Shown: positions 1-5,357 of the stretch, piece by piece
How positions within the stretch are numbered: the stretch's first letter is position 1
Layout of the letters: each line of letters starts with the position of its first letter
Assembly: GCA_039024435.1 (NCBI GenBank)
Contig: JBCCQH010000194.1
Coordinates: forward strand, 1 to 5,357
Direction: 5' to 3'
Origin: JBCCQH01 sp039024435
Lineage (GTDB): Bacteria > Bacteroidota > Bacteroidia > J057 > JADKCL01
Length of the DNA: 5,357 nucleotides
Translations under genes and position numbers: made by a program
The notes under the pieces: generated by a model
Told to the model about the DNA's origin: nothing
The model's database searches: none
The model's input: only the letters and a program-made list of their open reading frames with translations

Positions 1-296
1 CCCAGCAGACGCGCGCGGTAATCGCCGCCGAGCCCTTGGATAAATTCCGTCCGGAGGTAGTGCGTCGCATCCAGGTCCAGGCCCAGCTTGCCCAGGCCCG
101 CGTGGGTAAAGGCGATTTGCCGGCGCTCGGGGAGCGGCTTTTCGCCGGCGTGGGTGATGCTCGGCAAAATCTCTTGCAGCCATTGGCGGGCCCGGGCGGC
201 ATCGGTGAAATGCAGCATCAGGTACTCGGCCGCCTCCATATTTGAATGCCCGCGGATGATGATGCCCTGGATATCGTCAAATTCAAGTGTGGACAT
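1..296 (-). CDS. Dyp-type peroxidase, N-terminal part (gene runs off the window)
   Basis: The first 98 codons of a gene reading leftwards out of the window. Dyp-type peroxidases are heme enzymes that use hydrogen peroxide to oxidise dyes, phenols and other donors. The visible part begins MSTLEFDDIQGIIIRG, the DIQG-(I/L)-I-x-RG opening typical of the family's first ferredoxin-like domain. It continues with an A-A-E-Y-L-M-L strand (residues 21-27), an ARQWL helix (36-40), LPSIT (44-48) and IAFTHAGLGKLGL (61-73), all in the expected order. The catalytic Asp of the GxxDG motif and the proximal heme His would lie beyond the window, so activity cannot be judged. No signal peptide is visible, which suggests a cytoplasmic protein. 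The ATG at 296 follows the stop of the upstream membrane protein gene by 6 bases, in the same frame, without a Shine-Dalgarno sequence. Co-transcription and coupled translation are likely. The family call is from remembered sequence patterns. Confidence 0.85.
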   Translation of the reverse strand, partial: MSTLEFDDIQGIIIRGHSNMEAAEYLMLHFTDAARARQWLQEILPSITHAGEKPLPERRQIAFTHAGLGKLGLDLDATHYLRTEFIQGLGGDYRARLL

Positions 297-302
297 GGCG
301 TA

Positions 303-1622
303 TCAATTCAATTTTTGCAGCCAGGCGGCCTTTTCCTCCTGGTTGAGTTCCCCGGATAATCCATTGCGGATGTCGGTATTGTTGTTGATGTTTTGCACGG
401 TGAGCGTCTTGTAGGCGCTGTACCAAACCTGGGTTTCGAGCTGTTTGGCCCGGACCCAGGCTTTGAAATCGGCGGAGTTTTGCGCCCCTTCGTAGACCAG
501 ATTCTTGGTCGGGGGGAAGCCCTCGGTATTGCTCCAGACCCCGGTCAGCCCCACCGAGGCCCGGTCGATGAATTCGCCCAAATAGCTCTCCCAACTCCCG
601 TCAAAGTTGCTGAAAAACAGCAGCCGCTTGCCCCCGTCGATGATCGCCCACCGGGCAAAGTGAATCGAGGGAATCCCGCCGAGGTTGCCGCGGTTGTAGA
701 CCAGGTGTGCGGCCAGATTGATCGCCCCGAGGACGAAGCGGATGGTGCGTTGGCGGAACCAACCCGGTTTGATTTCTACCAAGTGGGTGATTTGATTTTG
801 GATGCGGTAGTCTTCACGCTGGTTGAGTTCAGCGAGGCGCTCGGCATCCCGGGGAGCCGGCTTGAAGTTTTCCCGGTCGCGTTTTTCGTGAATCCTCAGG
901 CGAATGTACCAACTCGCGAACCACACCAGAAAGATCCCCAGGCCGATCAGGGCCGCTTTTGTCGCAAAAACAAATGCCGCCACCAAGGCCAAAAGAAAGA
1001 CCAACAGGCCCAAGCCCAGCACCAAGCGCCCGTGCCGGTACAAAAAGGTGTAGCGCGCCGGTTCGCGGAGCGATTGTAGATCGGGTTCGGCGAGCATGGC
1101 CCCGGCGATTTCTCGGTGGAGTTCGGCCTCTGATTGCCCCCGCCAGTCCTGGCTGGGATTGCTGGTTTGCAGGTGATTTTGCACCGCGTAGCGCAGTTGG
1201 CGCTCATCGTGGATTTGCCCGACCGCCCGGCCTACGGTCCCTCCGTAAAACGCCGCATTGCTGAACTTGTGCCGTTGCAGGTAGGCCACCGCCTGGTCGG
1301 GATCATCGATCCCGGGAAAATCCGCACAGTGCTCGTAAATCGCTTGTACCCCTTTGGCCCCCACCGTGACCAACTCGTGCAGGTGTACTTTTTCCTCCCC
1401 ATCAAAATTGGTGGAAAGGGCGAGCTGGGGGGGAATAACCTGACCACGAATCGTCTGGCCGGGCAGCATGACCCAGCGCATAAAATGAACCGTACGCAAA
1501 GCGTAGAAATCGATCAGCCCATTGCTGTCGATGTGGTGGCCAATATGGTTGAGCTTTTCCCGCAGGCGGGCCTCATGGCCGCTCCGTAGGGGTACAATAA
1601 TCGTGATTCCATGCTGTCGCAT
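303..1622 (-). CDS. Duplicated-domain membrane protein paired with Dyp peroxidase; function unknown
   Basis: A 439-residue protein with a soluble domain (about 1-190), a two-helix membrane hairpin (about 198-220 and 223-240) and a second soluble domain (about 270-439). The halves are related: VHFMRW (45-50) matches IHFARW (320-325), NFDG (72-75) matches NFDG (339-342), FP (102-103) matches FP (369-370), and I137/L143/R144 match I412/I418/R419. Spacing is nearly constant. Basic residues flank both helices (YRHGR before, RLRIHEKR after), so both domains are probably cytoplasmic. I recall the C-terminal signature (HFARW, SNFDGSWE, GLTGVWSNT) from uncharacterised proteins in several phyla, often beside Dyp peroxidases; I know of no assigned activity. 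The fold may be ferredoxin-like, as in Dyp peroxidases (inference). The ATG at 1622 is the first start codon after an in-frame TAA at 1656-1658. It has no Shine-Dalgarno sequence. The peroxidase gene follows after 6 bases, so this is probably the first gene of a two-gene operon. Confidence 0.9.
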   Translation of the reverse strand: MRQHGITIIVPLRSGHEARLREKLNHIGHHIDSNGLIDFYALRTVHFMRWVMLPGQTIRGQVIPPQLALSTNFDGEEKVHLHELVTVGAKGVQAIYEHCADFPGIDDPDQAVAYLQRHKFSNAAFYGGTVGRAVGQIHDERQLRYAVQNHLQTSNPSQDWRGQSEAELHREIAGAMLAEPDLQSLREPARYTFLYRHGRLVLGLGLLVFLLALVAAFVFATKAALIGLGIFLVWFASWYIRLRIHEKRDRENFKPAPRDAERLAELNQREDYRIQNQITHLVEIKPGWFRQRTIRFVLGAINLAAHLVYNRGNLGGIPSIHFARWAIIDGGKRLLFFSNFDGSWESYLGEFIDRASVGLTGVWSNTEGFPPTKNLVYEGAQNSADFKAWVRAKQLETQVWYSAYKTLTVQNINNNTDIRNGLSGELNQEEKAAWLQKLN

Positions 1623-1691
1623 TGGCTGGAATAGATTTAGTTGGTCAAAGGAAGCTTAGGATCAGATTCAATAGGAAGCAGCGTAAATTTC

Positions 1692-1703
1692 GGAATTAAT
1701 TCC
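1692..1703. repeat. 12-bp perfect palindrome GGAATTAATTCC
   Basis: A perfect two-fold symmetric site in the AT-rich part of the divergent intergenic region, 70 bases upstream of the membrane protein start. Its ATTAATT core recurs at 1744-1750, 49 bases to the right. Symmetric sites of this size between divergent genes can be operators, but no regulator gene is present in the window and the function is a guess. Confidence 0.3.
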
Positions 1704-1737
1704 CGTTATGCAAGGGCAGAGTTTGCGGAAACGGGAA
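1700..1737. repeat. 8-bp inverted repeat TTCCCGTT / AACGGGAA
   Basis: The arms 1700-1707 and 1730-1737 are perfectly complementary and separated by 22 bases. The left arm overlaps the end of the palindrome at 1692-1703. The repeat sits between the divergent genes and could be a paired protein-binding site. Arms of 8 bp at some spacing are not far from chance expectation in 230 bases, so confidence is low. Confidence 0.25.
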
Positions 1738-1774
1738 ACTTCGATTAATTGCTGTCGGGTGGACCGTGGCAAGC

Positions 1775-1816
1775 GTGGGATGAGAGGTTATTTCCCCGGA
1801 GGCCATCTCGTCCCGC
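1775..1816 (+). promoter_or_regulatory. Stable leader hairpin upstream of the serine hydrolase gene
   Basis: Bases 1777-1787 (GGGATGAGAGG) pair with 1803-1814 (CCATCTCGTCCC): eleven pairs with one G-T wobble and one bulged A at 1805. The stem can be extended by T1776-G1815 and G1775-C1816. The loop is 1788-1802. The stem ends 36 bases before the hydrolase ATG, so it would lie in the 5' untranslated region if transcription starts in the AT-rich part. No T-run follows, so it is not an intrinsic terminator. Possible roles are mRNA stability, control of ribosome access, or a DNA-level binding site. None is shown. Confidence 0.4.
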
Positions 1817-1852
1817 CCCCGTCAGCCCATGAATGATCCGAAGCATTGAGCT

Positions 1853-2956
1853 ATGCGAAATCTGTTTTCTCTCGGCACCCTGGCCGTTTTGCTGTTTTCC
1901 TCGTGTACCATTGGCCGGATGGTGGTCTTCCAGTTCTCGGACATCCGGGACTACAAGCGCTTTCCCGACCGGCCCCTGGCGTCCTCGACGGAACCCTTTC
2001 GCCTGGAATACGGGGACACGGCCGCTTTCAATGCCCTCGATCTCCGTTTGTACGCCGACGGTGAGGCCAAGTACCCGCTGGACCAACTGAACGCGGAGCA
2101 CAAAACGGTCGCCTTCTTGGTGATTCAAAACGGGAAAATACTCCACGAACGCTACCACCAAGGCTACGCGGAAACGAGTTGGATTGCTTCTTTTTCCATG
2201 GCCAAATCGTACATCTCGGCGCTGACCGGAATCGCGATCCAGGAGGGCCACATCGGGAGCGAGCGGGACCGGGTCGCGCAGTACATCCCGGAGCTGGCGG
2301 CGCGCTTTCCCGAGTTGACCATTCGCCACCTCCTGCAGATGACCGCCGGGATCAAGCACGCGGAAAACTACTTCAATCCCTTTGCCGGAGTCGCCAAAAG
2401 CTATTACGGCCGCGGTCTCCGCCGGCAGGTCGCCCGGCTCAAACCCGAGTACGATCCGGGCACGCAATTCCACTACCAGAGCATCAGCACCCAGGTGCTC
2501 GGGCAAGTCGTTGCCAATGCCACCGGCCGCACCCTGACCGACTATTTGCAGGAAAAAATCTGGGATCCCCTGCAGATGGAGCATCCGGCGAGTTGGAGCA
2601 TTGACCAGCGGCGCAAAGGCATGGAGAAAGCATTTTGCTGCATCAATGCCACGGCGCGCGACTTTGCCAAGTTTGGGTTGCTGTACCTCAACCGGGGCCA
2701 ATGGCAGGGGCGGTCGGTTGTGCCGGAAGAATGGGTGCGCAAATCCACCGCCATCGACGCCGCCGAAAACGCCTGGGATGGCTACCAGTACCAGTGGTGG
2801 ATCGTCTCCAAAAACGGCGATTACACGGCCGAGGGCCACCTGGGGCAGTTCATCTACATCTATCCGGACAAGGATTTGGTGATCGTGCGCCTGGGGAAAA
2901 ACTACGGCGGGGTATATTGGAAAGAAACATTTCGCGAAATTGCGGCGCAATTGTAA
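1853..2956 (+). CDS. Lipoprotein serine hydrolase, beta-lactamase / NylB-like family
   Basis: A 367-residue penicillin-recognising serine hydrolase (beta-lactamase class C / 6-aminohexanoate-dimer hydrolase type). The catalytic triad motifs are in order and well spaced: S115-M-A-K118 (SxxK nucleophile and base), Y208-Q-S210 (YxS) and H329-L-G (the KTG-equivalent HxG). NATARDFAKFG (265-275) is typical of the family. The N-terminus has a short basic-hydrophobic signal ending LLFSSC, giving a probable lipoprotein cysteine at 18; Phe at -3 makes the lipobox imperfect. The mature enzyme is probably membrane-anchored outside the inner membrane. The substrate cannot be predicted: relatives cleave esters, amides or D-amino-acid peptides, and a beta-lactam-resistance role should not be assumed. 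The ATG at 1853 is the first start after an in-frame TGA two codons upstream; there is no Shine-Dalgarno sequence. The next gene begins 12 bases after the stop, suggesting an operon. Confidence 0.92.
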   Translation: MRNLFSLGTLAVLLFSSCTIGRMVVFQFSDIRDYKRFPDRPLASSTEPFRLEYGDTAAFNALDLRLYADGEAKYPLDQLNAEHKTVAFLVIQNGKILHERYHQGYAETSWIASFSMAKSYISALTGIAIQEGHIGSERDRVAQYIPELAARFPELTIRHLLQMTAGIKHAENYFNPFAGVAKSYYGRGLRRQVARLKPEYDPGTQFHYQSISTQVLGQVVANATGRTLTDYLQEKIWDPLQMEHPASWSIDQRRKGMEKAFCCINATARDFAKFGLLYLNRGQWQGRSVVPEEWVRKSTAIDAAENAWDGYQYQWWIVSKNGDYTAEGHLGQFIYIYPDKDLVIVRLGKNYGGVYWKETFREIAAQL

Positions 2957-2968
2957 TTTGCGTCCCGC

Positions 2969-3856
2969 ATGAAAGCCTACATCAAGCTTCTCCGCCCCCA
3001 CCAATACCTGAAGAACGGCTTCATCTTTTTTCCGTTGTTCTTCTCGTTCAAGTTCCGCGACCTGCACTTGCTGGGCCGGGTGGCCGTCGTGGCGGCTTGT
3101 TTCTGCCTGGTGGCGAGTGCGATTTACATCCTCAACGATTACTTCGACATCGAAGAGGACCGCAAGCACCCGGAGAAGAAGCACCGGCCCCTCGCCTCGG
3201 GCGCAGTACCGGTGCGCAACGGACTCCTCCTGATGGTCATCTTGTTGGCGGTCGGCGGTGCCGGCATCTCGCTCATCAGTTGGGAAGCCCTCATGCTCAC
3301 CGGATTTTACGTGGTGAACAACTTGTTGTATTCATTCCGGCTCAAGCACATCGCCATCCTCGACGTGTCCATGATCGCGGTGGGATTCTGTCTGCGCCTG
3401 TTCATCGGCTCGGCGGCCGGCGAGGGTCAACTGCCGCTCTCCATGTGGATCATCATGTGTACCTTTTTGCTGGCCCTCTTTTTGGCCCTGGCCAAACGCC
3501 GCGACGATGTCCTCTTGCGGGCCGAAGGCAAAAAAGTGCGCAAATCGATCGACGGCTACAACCTGGAATTCATCAACGGGGCGATGGTCATCACCGCCAC
3601 GCTGACCATTGTGGGTTACATTTCCTACTGTATTTCGGAAGAAGTGACCACCCGTCTGGACACCCACGACCTCTTTTTCACGGTGATTTTTGTGATTTTG
3701 GGCATCTTGCGCTACATGCAGATCACTTTCGTGGAGGAGAAGAGCGGCAGTCCCACCAAAGTTTTGATCCGGGACCTCTTTCTCCAGTTGGTCATCCTGG
3801 GCTGGCTGGTGACTTTTGTGCTGCTGGTTCCAGCGGCGCGAAATCTGATTTTTTAA
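2969..3856 (+). CDS. Decaprenyl-phosphate phosphoribosyltransferase-like UbiA prenyltransferase
   Basis: A 295-residue polytopic inner-membrane protein of the UbiA superfamily. The first Asp-rich motif is N56-D57-x-x-D60-x-x-x-D64, followed by H67-P-x-K and RPLASG (73-78). This arrangement is typical of the decaprenyl-phosphate 5-phosphoribosyltransferase (DPPR synthase) branch. YSFRLKHIAILDV (121-133) and LALAKRRDD (172-180) also fit; the latter probably contributes to the second catalytic region. About eight hydrophobic segments span the protein. DPPR synthase transfers phosphoribose from PRPP to a polyprenyl phosphate, the first step toward polyprenyl-phospho-arabinose in actinobacteria. 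In Bacteroidota the lipid chain and end product are unknown to me, and another polyprenyl acceptor is possible. The start follows the hydrolase stop by 12 bases in the same frame, without a Shine-Dalgarno sequence. No epimerase genes for the later steps are in the window. The superfamily call is firm; the DPPR assignment is likely. Confidence 0.88.
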   Translation: MKAYIKLLRPHQYLKNGFIFFPLFFSFKFRDLHLLGRVAVVAACFCLVASAIYILNDYFDIEEDRKHPEKKHRPLASGAVPVRNGLLLMVILLAVGGAGISLISWEALMLTGFYVVNNLLYSFRLKHIAILDVSMIAVGFCLRLFIGSAAGEGQLPLSMWIIMCTFLLALFLALAKRRDDVLLRAEGKKVRKSIDGYNLEFINGAMVITATLTIVGYISYCISEEVTTRLDTHDLFFTVIFVILGILRYMQITFVEEKSGSPTKVLIRDLFLQLVILGWLVTFVLLVPAARNLIF

Positions 3857-3860
3857 ACCC

Positions 3861-5357
3861 TCACAAGGGCCGGCGCTGGTGCTTTTGTATGCGTACCTGG
3901 GGCAGCGCTTTCTGCAATCGATAATGGTGTTTGAGAGTTCTTAACCGGTACGGGAAATACAACTCGCGCAAGTGGGGCAACTGCTGGCCCACCCGTATGA
4001 TGGAACTCAGGCCCGCATGGATGGTCTTGGGCAGGTAAATTGTGGTCAGATTGGTCGCGCCGGCGAGGCTATCCGGAAGTGCCTGGATCTGGGTGTGGTT
4101 GATTTCCAGGACCCGCAGTTCCGGCAAGGACCCCACCCAGTCCGGCAATTGCTCAATCGGATTGTAACTCAGGTCCAGGTGGGTCAGTCCGGTAAATTGC
4201 GGTTGCCACTCGGGAAACCGGGTGATCCCATTTTCGGAAAGTTGCAGCTTCTTCAGGTGAGTGAGTTCCCCGATCACCGGGGGGATCTGTCCCTGAGCAA
4301 ATGCGTTGAAGCATCGGAGCTCCCGAAGCCGGGGGGCGTCGATCAAACTTCGCGGCAAGCTCCGCAATTGGTTGAAGCCAATGTCGAGCAGGGCGAGTTC
4401 CGCGAGGTCGCCCAATCGCTCGGGGAGTTGCTGGATTTGGTTCCCGGCCAGGTAGAGCCGGGTAAGTCGGGGCAGTTGCGTGAGGCGGTCCGGAACGGAT
4501 GCAATTTTGTTGTGGCGGACATCTAAATTGACGAGCCGGGAATACTCACCGATGCGCTCCGGCAGAGTGGTCAGTTTATTGTCCCGGGCTTCGATTGCCT
4601 CCAGATCGGGAAACTCGAAGAAGATTTCCGGGAACTCTCTGAGCCTGAGGAGGCAGATGTCGAGGGTCTGCTTGTGAATCATTGTGGACGCCAGCGGGTG
4701 AAACTGTTCTGGGGGCAGTCGGAGCAGGTGGCGCCGGGCGATGAGATCGATTTGCTCGCGCCGCGCGGGGGTGGTTGCCTTCAGCAGCGTGCCCAGGAAA
4801 TGAGGAAAGTCCAGCCCGGGCAGGTGGCTGATATTCTCGAAGAATTGGACGCGGTGGTTGTATTGTTTACTACCTGCATTGATCCCAGAAAATGGCCAGT
4901 AGCGCTCGACAAAAGCCACGGTGCGGGGAGGCACCCGCCGCTTGAAGAACTGGCGAACGATTGCCGAGATTACTTGCTCGGGGTTGAAATAGCCCTGCAC
5001 CAGGAGTTCCGCGAACAGGGATTCCGGTAGCTCACCCGGCTCCAGTAAGTTCAGCGCCAGGCGCACGCTGTCTCGGTCATCGGAAAGCAAAAGCTGGCGG
5101 AGATTGCCCCTCTCCGCGGGCCCCAGATGACTGGATTCGGTGGATTTGGGGGCCGGTTCCCGGGCGAGAAAGTCGCGCAGTTGAGCGGGCAGCGCCAGGG
5201 CGATATCCGGATTGTTGGTGATTTCGGGACCGAGTTCGGCATCGTCCCCGATGACCACGACGCAATTGGGTCCGGTAGGCGCCGCCACCACCGGAATTCC
5301 GCGGGCCTCGAGTTTGACCTGGGCGATGGCGGAGGGCATTTCCGGCAAATTTCCCCG
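3861..5357 (-). CDS. Leucine-rich-repeat protein, 5' end not resolved
   Basis: At least 495 codons reading leftwards. The frame stays open to the window edge; possible starts inside the window are a TTG at 5348 (residue 1 here) and an ATG at 5339 (residue 4), neither with a convincing ribosome-binding site. Residues 1-60 match nothing I recognise. Residues 75-140 (RQLLLSDDRDSVRLALNLLE and onward) are helical and resemble a segment common ahead of LRRs in Bacteroidota proteins. From residue 249 to about 459 there are nine LRRs, eight of 23-24 residues, of the form LxxLxxxxNxLxxLPxxLxxLxx; 229-248 may be a degenerate extra repeat. The C-terminus (460-495) is basic. No signal peptide or membrane helix is visible. 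LRR proteins of this type usually bind other proteins; the partner is unknown. The gene converges on the prenyltransferase gene with a 4-base gap and is unlikely to share its regulation. Confidence 0.88.
   Translation of the reverse strand, partial: RGNLPEMPSAIAQVKLEARGIPVVAAPTGPNCVVVIGDDAELGPEITNNPDIALALPAQLRDFLAREPAPKSTESSHLGPAERGNLRQLLLSDDRDSVRLALNLLEPGELPESLFAELLVQGYFNPEQVISAIVRQFFKRRVPPRTVAFVERYWPFSGINAGSKQYNHRVQFFENISHLPGLDFPHFLGTLLKATTPARREQIDLIARRHLLRLPPEQFHPLASTMIHKQTLDICLLRLREFPEIFFEFPDLEAIEARDNKLTTLPERIGEYSRLVNLDVRHNKIASVPDRLTQLPRLTRLYLAGNQIQQLPERLGDLAELALLDIGFNQLRSLPRSLIDAPRLRELRCFNAFAQGQIPPVIGELTHLKKLQLSENGITRFPEWQPQFTGLTHLDLSYNPIEQLPDWVGSLPELRVLEINHTQIQALPDSLAGATNLTTIYLPKTIHAGLSSIIRVGQQLPHLRELYFPYRLRTLKHHYRLQKALPQVRIQKHQRRPL
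3972..4604 (-). repeat. Array of nine leucine-rich repeats in the LRR protein
   Basis: Counting from the TTG at 5348, repeats start at residues L249, L272, L295, L318, L341, L365, L388, L411 and L434. The period is 23 residues, with one repeat of 24 (341-364), whose Asn-containing turn is altered to CFNAFAQGQIPP. The last repeat (434-459) is longer and has lost the LP motif. The LPxx(I/L) signature places it in the class common to bacterial cytoplasmic LRR proteins. At DNA level the repeats are diverged, so recent tandem amplification is unlikely. Confidence 0.85.

Larger units (their letters stand above)
1623..1852. promoter_or_regulatory. Divergent intergenic region with both sets of promoters
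   Basis: This 230-base gap separates the leftward membrane protein/peroxidase pair from the rightward hydrolase/prenyltransferase pair, so promoters for both must lie here. Bases 1630-1755 are clearly more AT-rich than the flanking genes, and 1756-1830 is GC-rich. I could not pick a convincing promoter. The best sigma-70-like guess on the plus strand, TTGCGG at 1723-1728 with TAATTG at 1746-1751, matches poorly. No clean Bacteroidota-type TAnnTTTG element was found on either strand. A six-codon frame, ATG at 1829 to TGA at 1847-1849, is in frame with and just ahead of the hydrolase start; nothing suggests it is a real leader peptide. Confidence 0.5.

Noticed and set aside
393..1079. A 228-codon plus-strand frame opposite the membrane protein gene
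   Set aside because: The minus-strand gene has conserved duplicated motifs and a membrane hairpin; this frame has none and is Pro/Gln/Arg-rich.
1829..1849. A six-codon upstream open frame (MNDPKH) ahead of the hydrolase
   Set aside because: It is too short to judge, has no ribosome-binding site, and shows no run of a regulated amino acid as in an attenuator peptide.
1853..2956. Reading the hydrolase as an antibiotic-resistance beta-lactamase
   Set aside because: The SxxK / YxS / HxG motifs are shared by esterases, amidases and peptidases; nothing in the sequence or context points to beta-lactam hydrolysis in particular.
1745..3184. A 479-codon minus-strand open frame opposite the hydrolase and prenyltransferase genes
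   Set aside because: It lies antisense to two genes with clear family motifs, spans their junction, and its translation resembles no protein family. It is a by-product of high GC content.
3821..3854. A hairpin (CTGCTGG-TT-CCAGCGG, 3821-3836) followed by six T at 3849-3854, as a possible terminator
   Set aside because: It lies inside the prenyltransferase coding sequence, and the T-run is 12 bases away from the stem, too far for an intrinsic terminator.
2635..3924. A 429-codon plus-strand frame overlapping the hydrolase end, the prenyltransferase and the LRR protein end
   Set aside because: It runs out of frame through well-supported genes; the product is rich in Arg, Gly, Pro and His, as shadow frames are in GC-rich DNA.

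Overview
The window is GC-rich and densely coded. It holds five protein genes, of which two are cut by the window edges. No rRNA, tRNA, CRISPR array, insertion sequence or integrase was seen. Several features point to the Bacteroidota, possibly a Saprospiria/Lewinella-like lineage. None of the four visible start codons has a clear Shine-Dalgarno sequence. The serine hydrolase has a lipoprotein-type signal with a short FSSC lipobox. The leucine-rich-repeat (LRR) protein has an N-terminal part of a kind common in that phylum. This placement is inferred from protein style, not from a marker gene.

Left block, minus strand (positions 1-1622): a membrane protein gene (303-1622) is followed after 6 bases by the start of a Dyp-type heme peroxidase gene (296 down to 1, running off the window). 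The membrane protein is an internal duplication: two related soluble domains flank a two-helix membrane hairpin. Dyp peroxidases are themselves built from two ferredoxin-like domains, so the pair may be a peroxidase with a membrane-bound partner of similar architecture. This is the most interesting system in the window.

Middle block (1623-1852): a 230-base divergent intergenic region. Its left half is AT-rich and carries a 12-bp palindrome and an 8-bp inverted repeat. Its right half is GC-rich and can fold into a long hairpin in the leader of the plus-strand genes.

Right block, plus strand (1853-3856): a lipoprotein serine hydrolase of the beta-lactamase/NylB class and, 12 bases on, a UbiA-superfamily membrane prenyltransferase that reads as decaprenyl-phosphate (polyprenyl-phosphate) phosphoribosyltransferase. 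They look like one transcription unit working at the cell envelope. The second enzyme would make the lipid-linked pentose donor, and the hydrolase would act outside the inner membrane on an unknown substrate.

Far right, minus strand (3861-5357): an LRR protein gene converging on the prenyltransferase gene with a 4-base gap. Its reading frame is still open at the window edge, so its true start is not decided.
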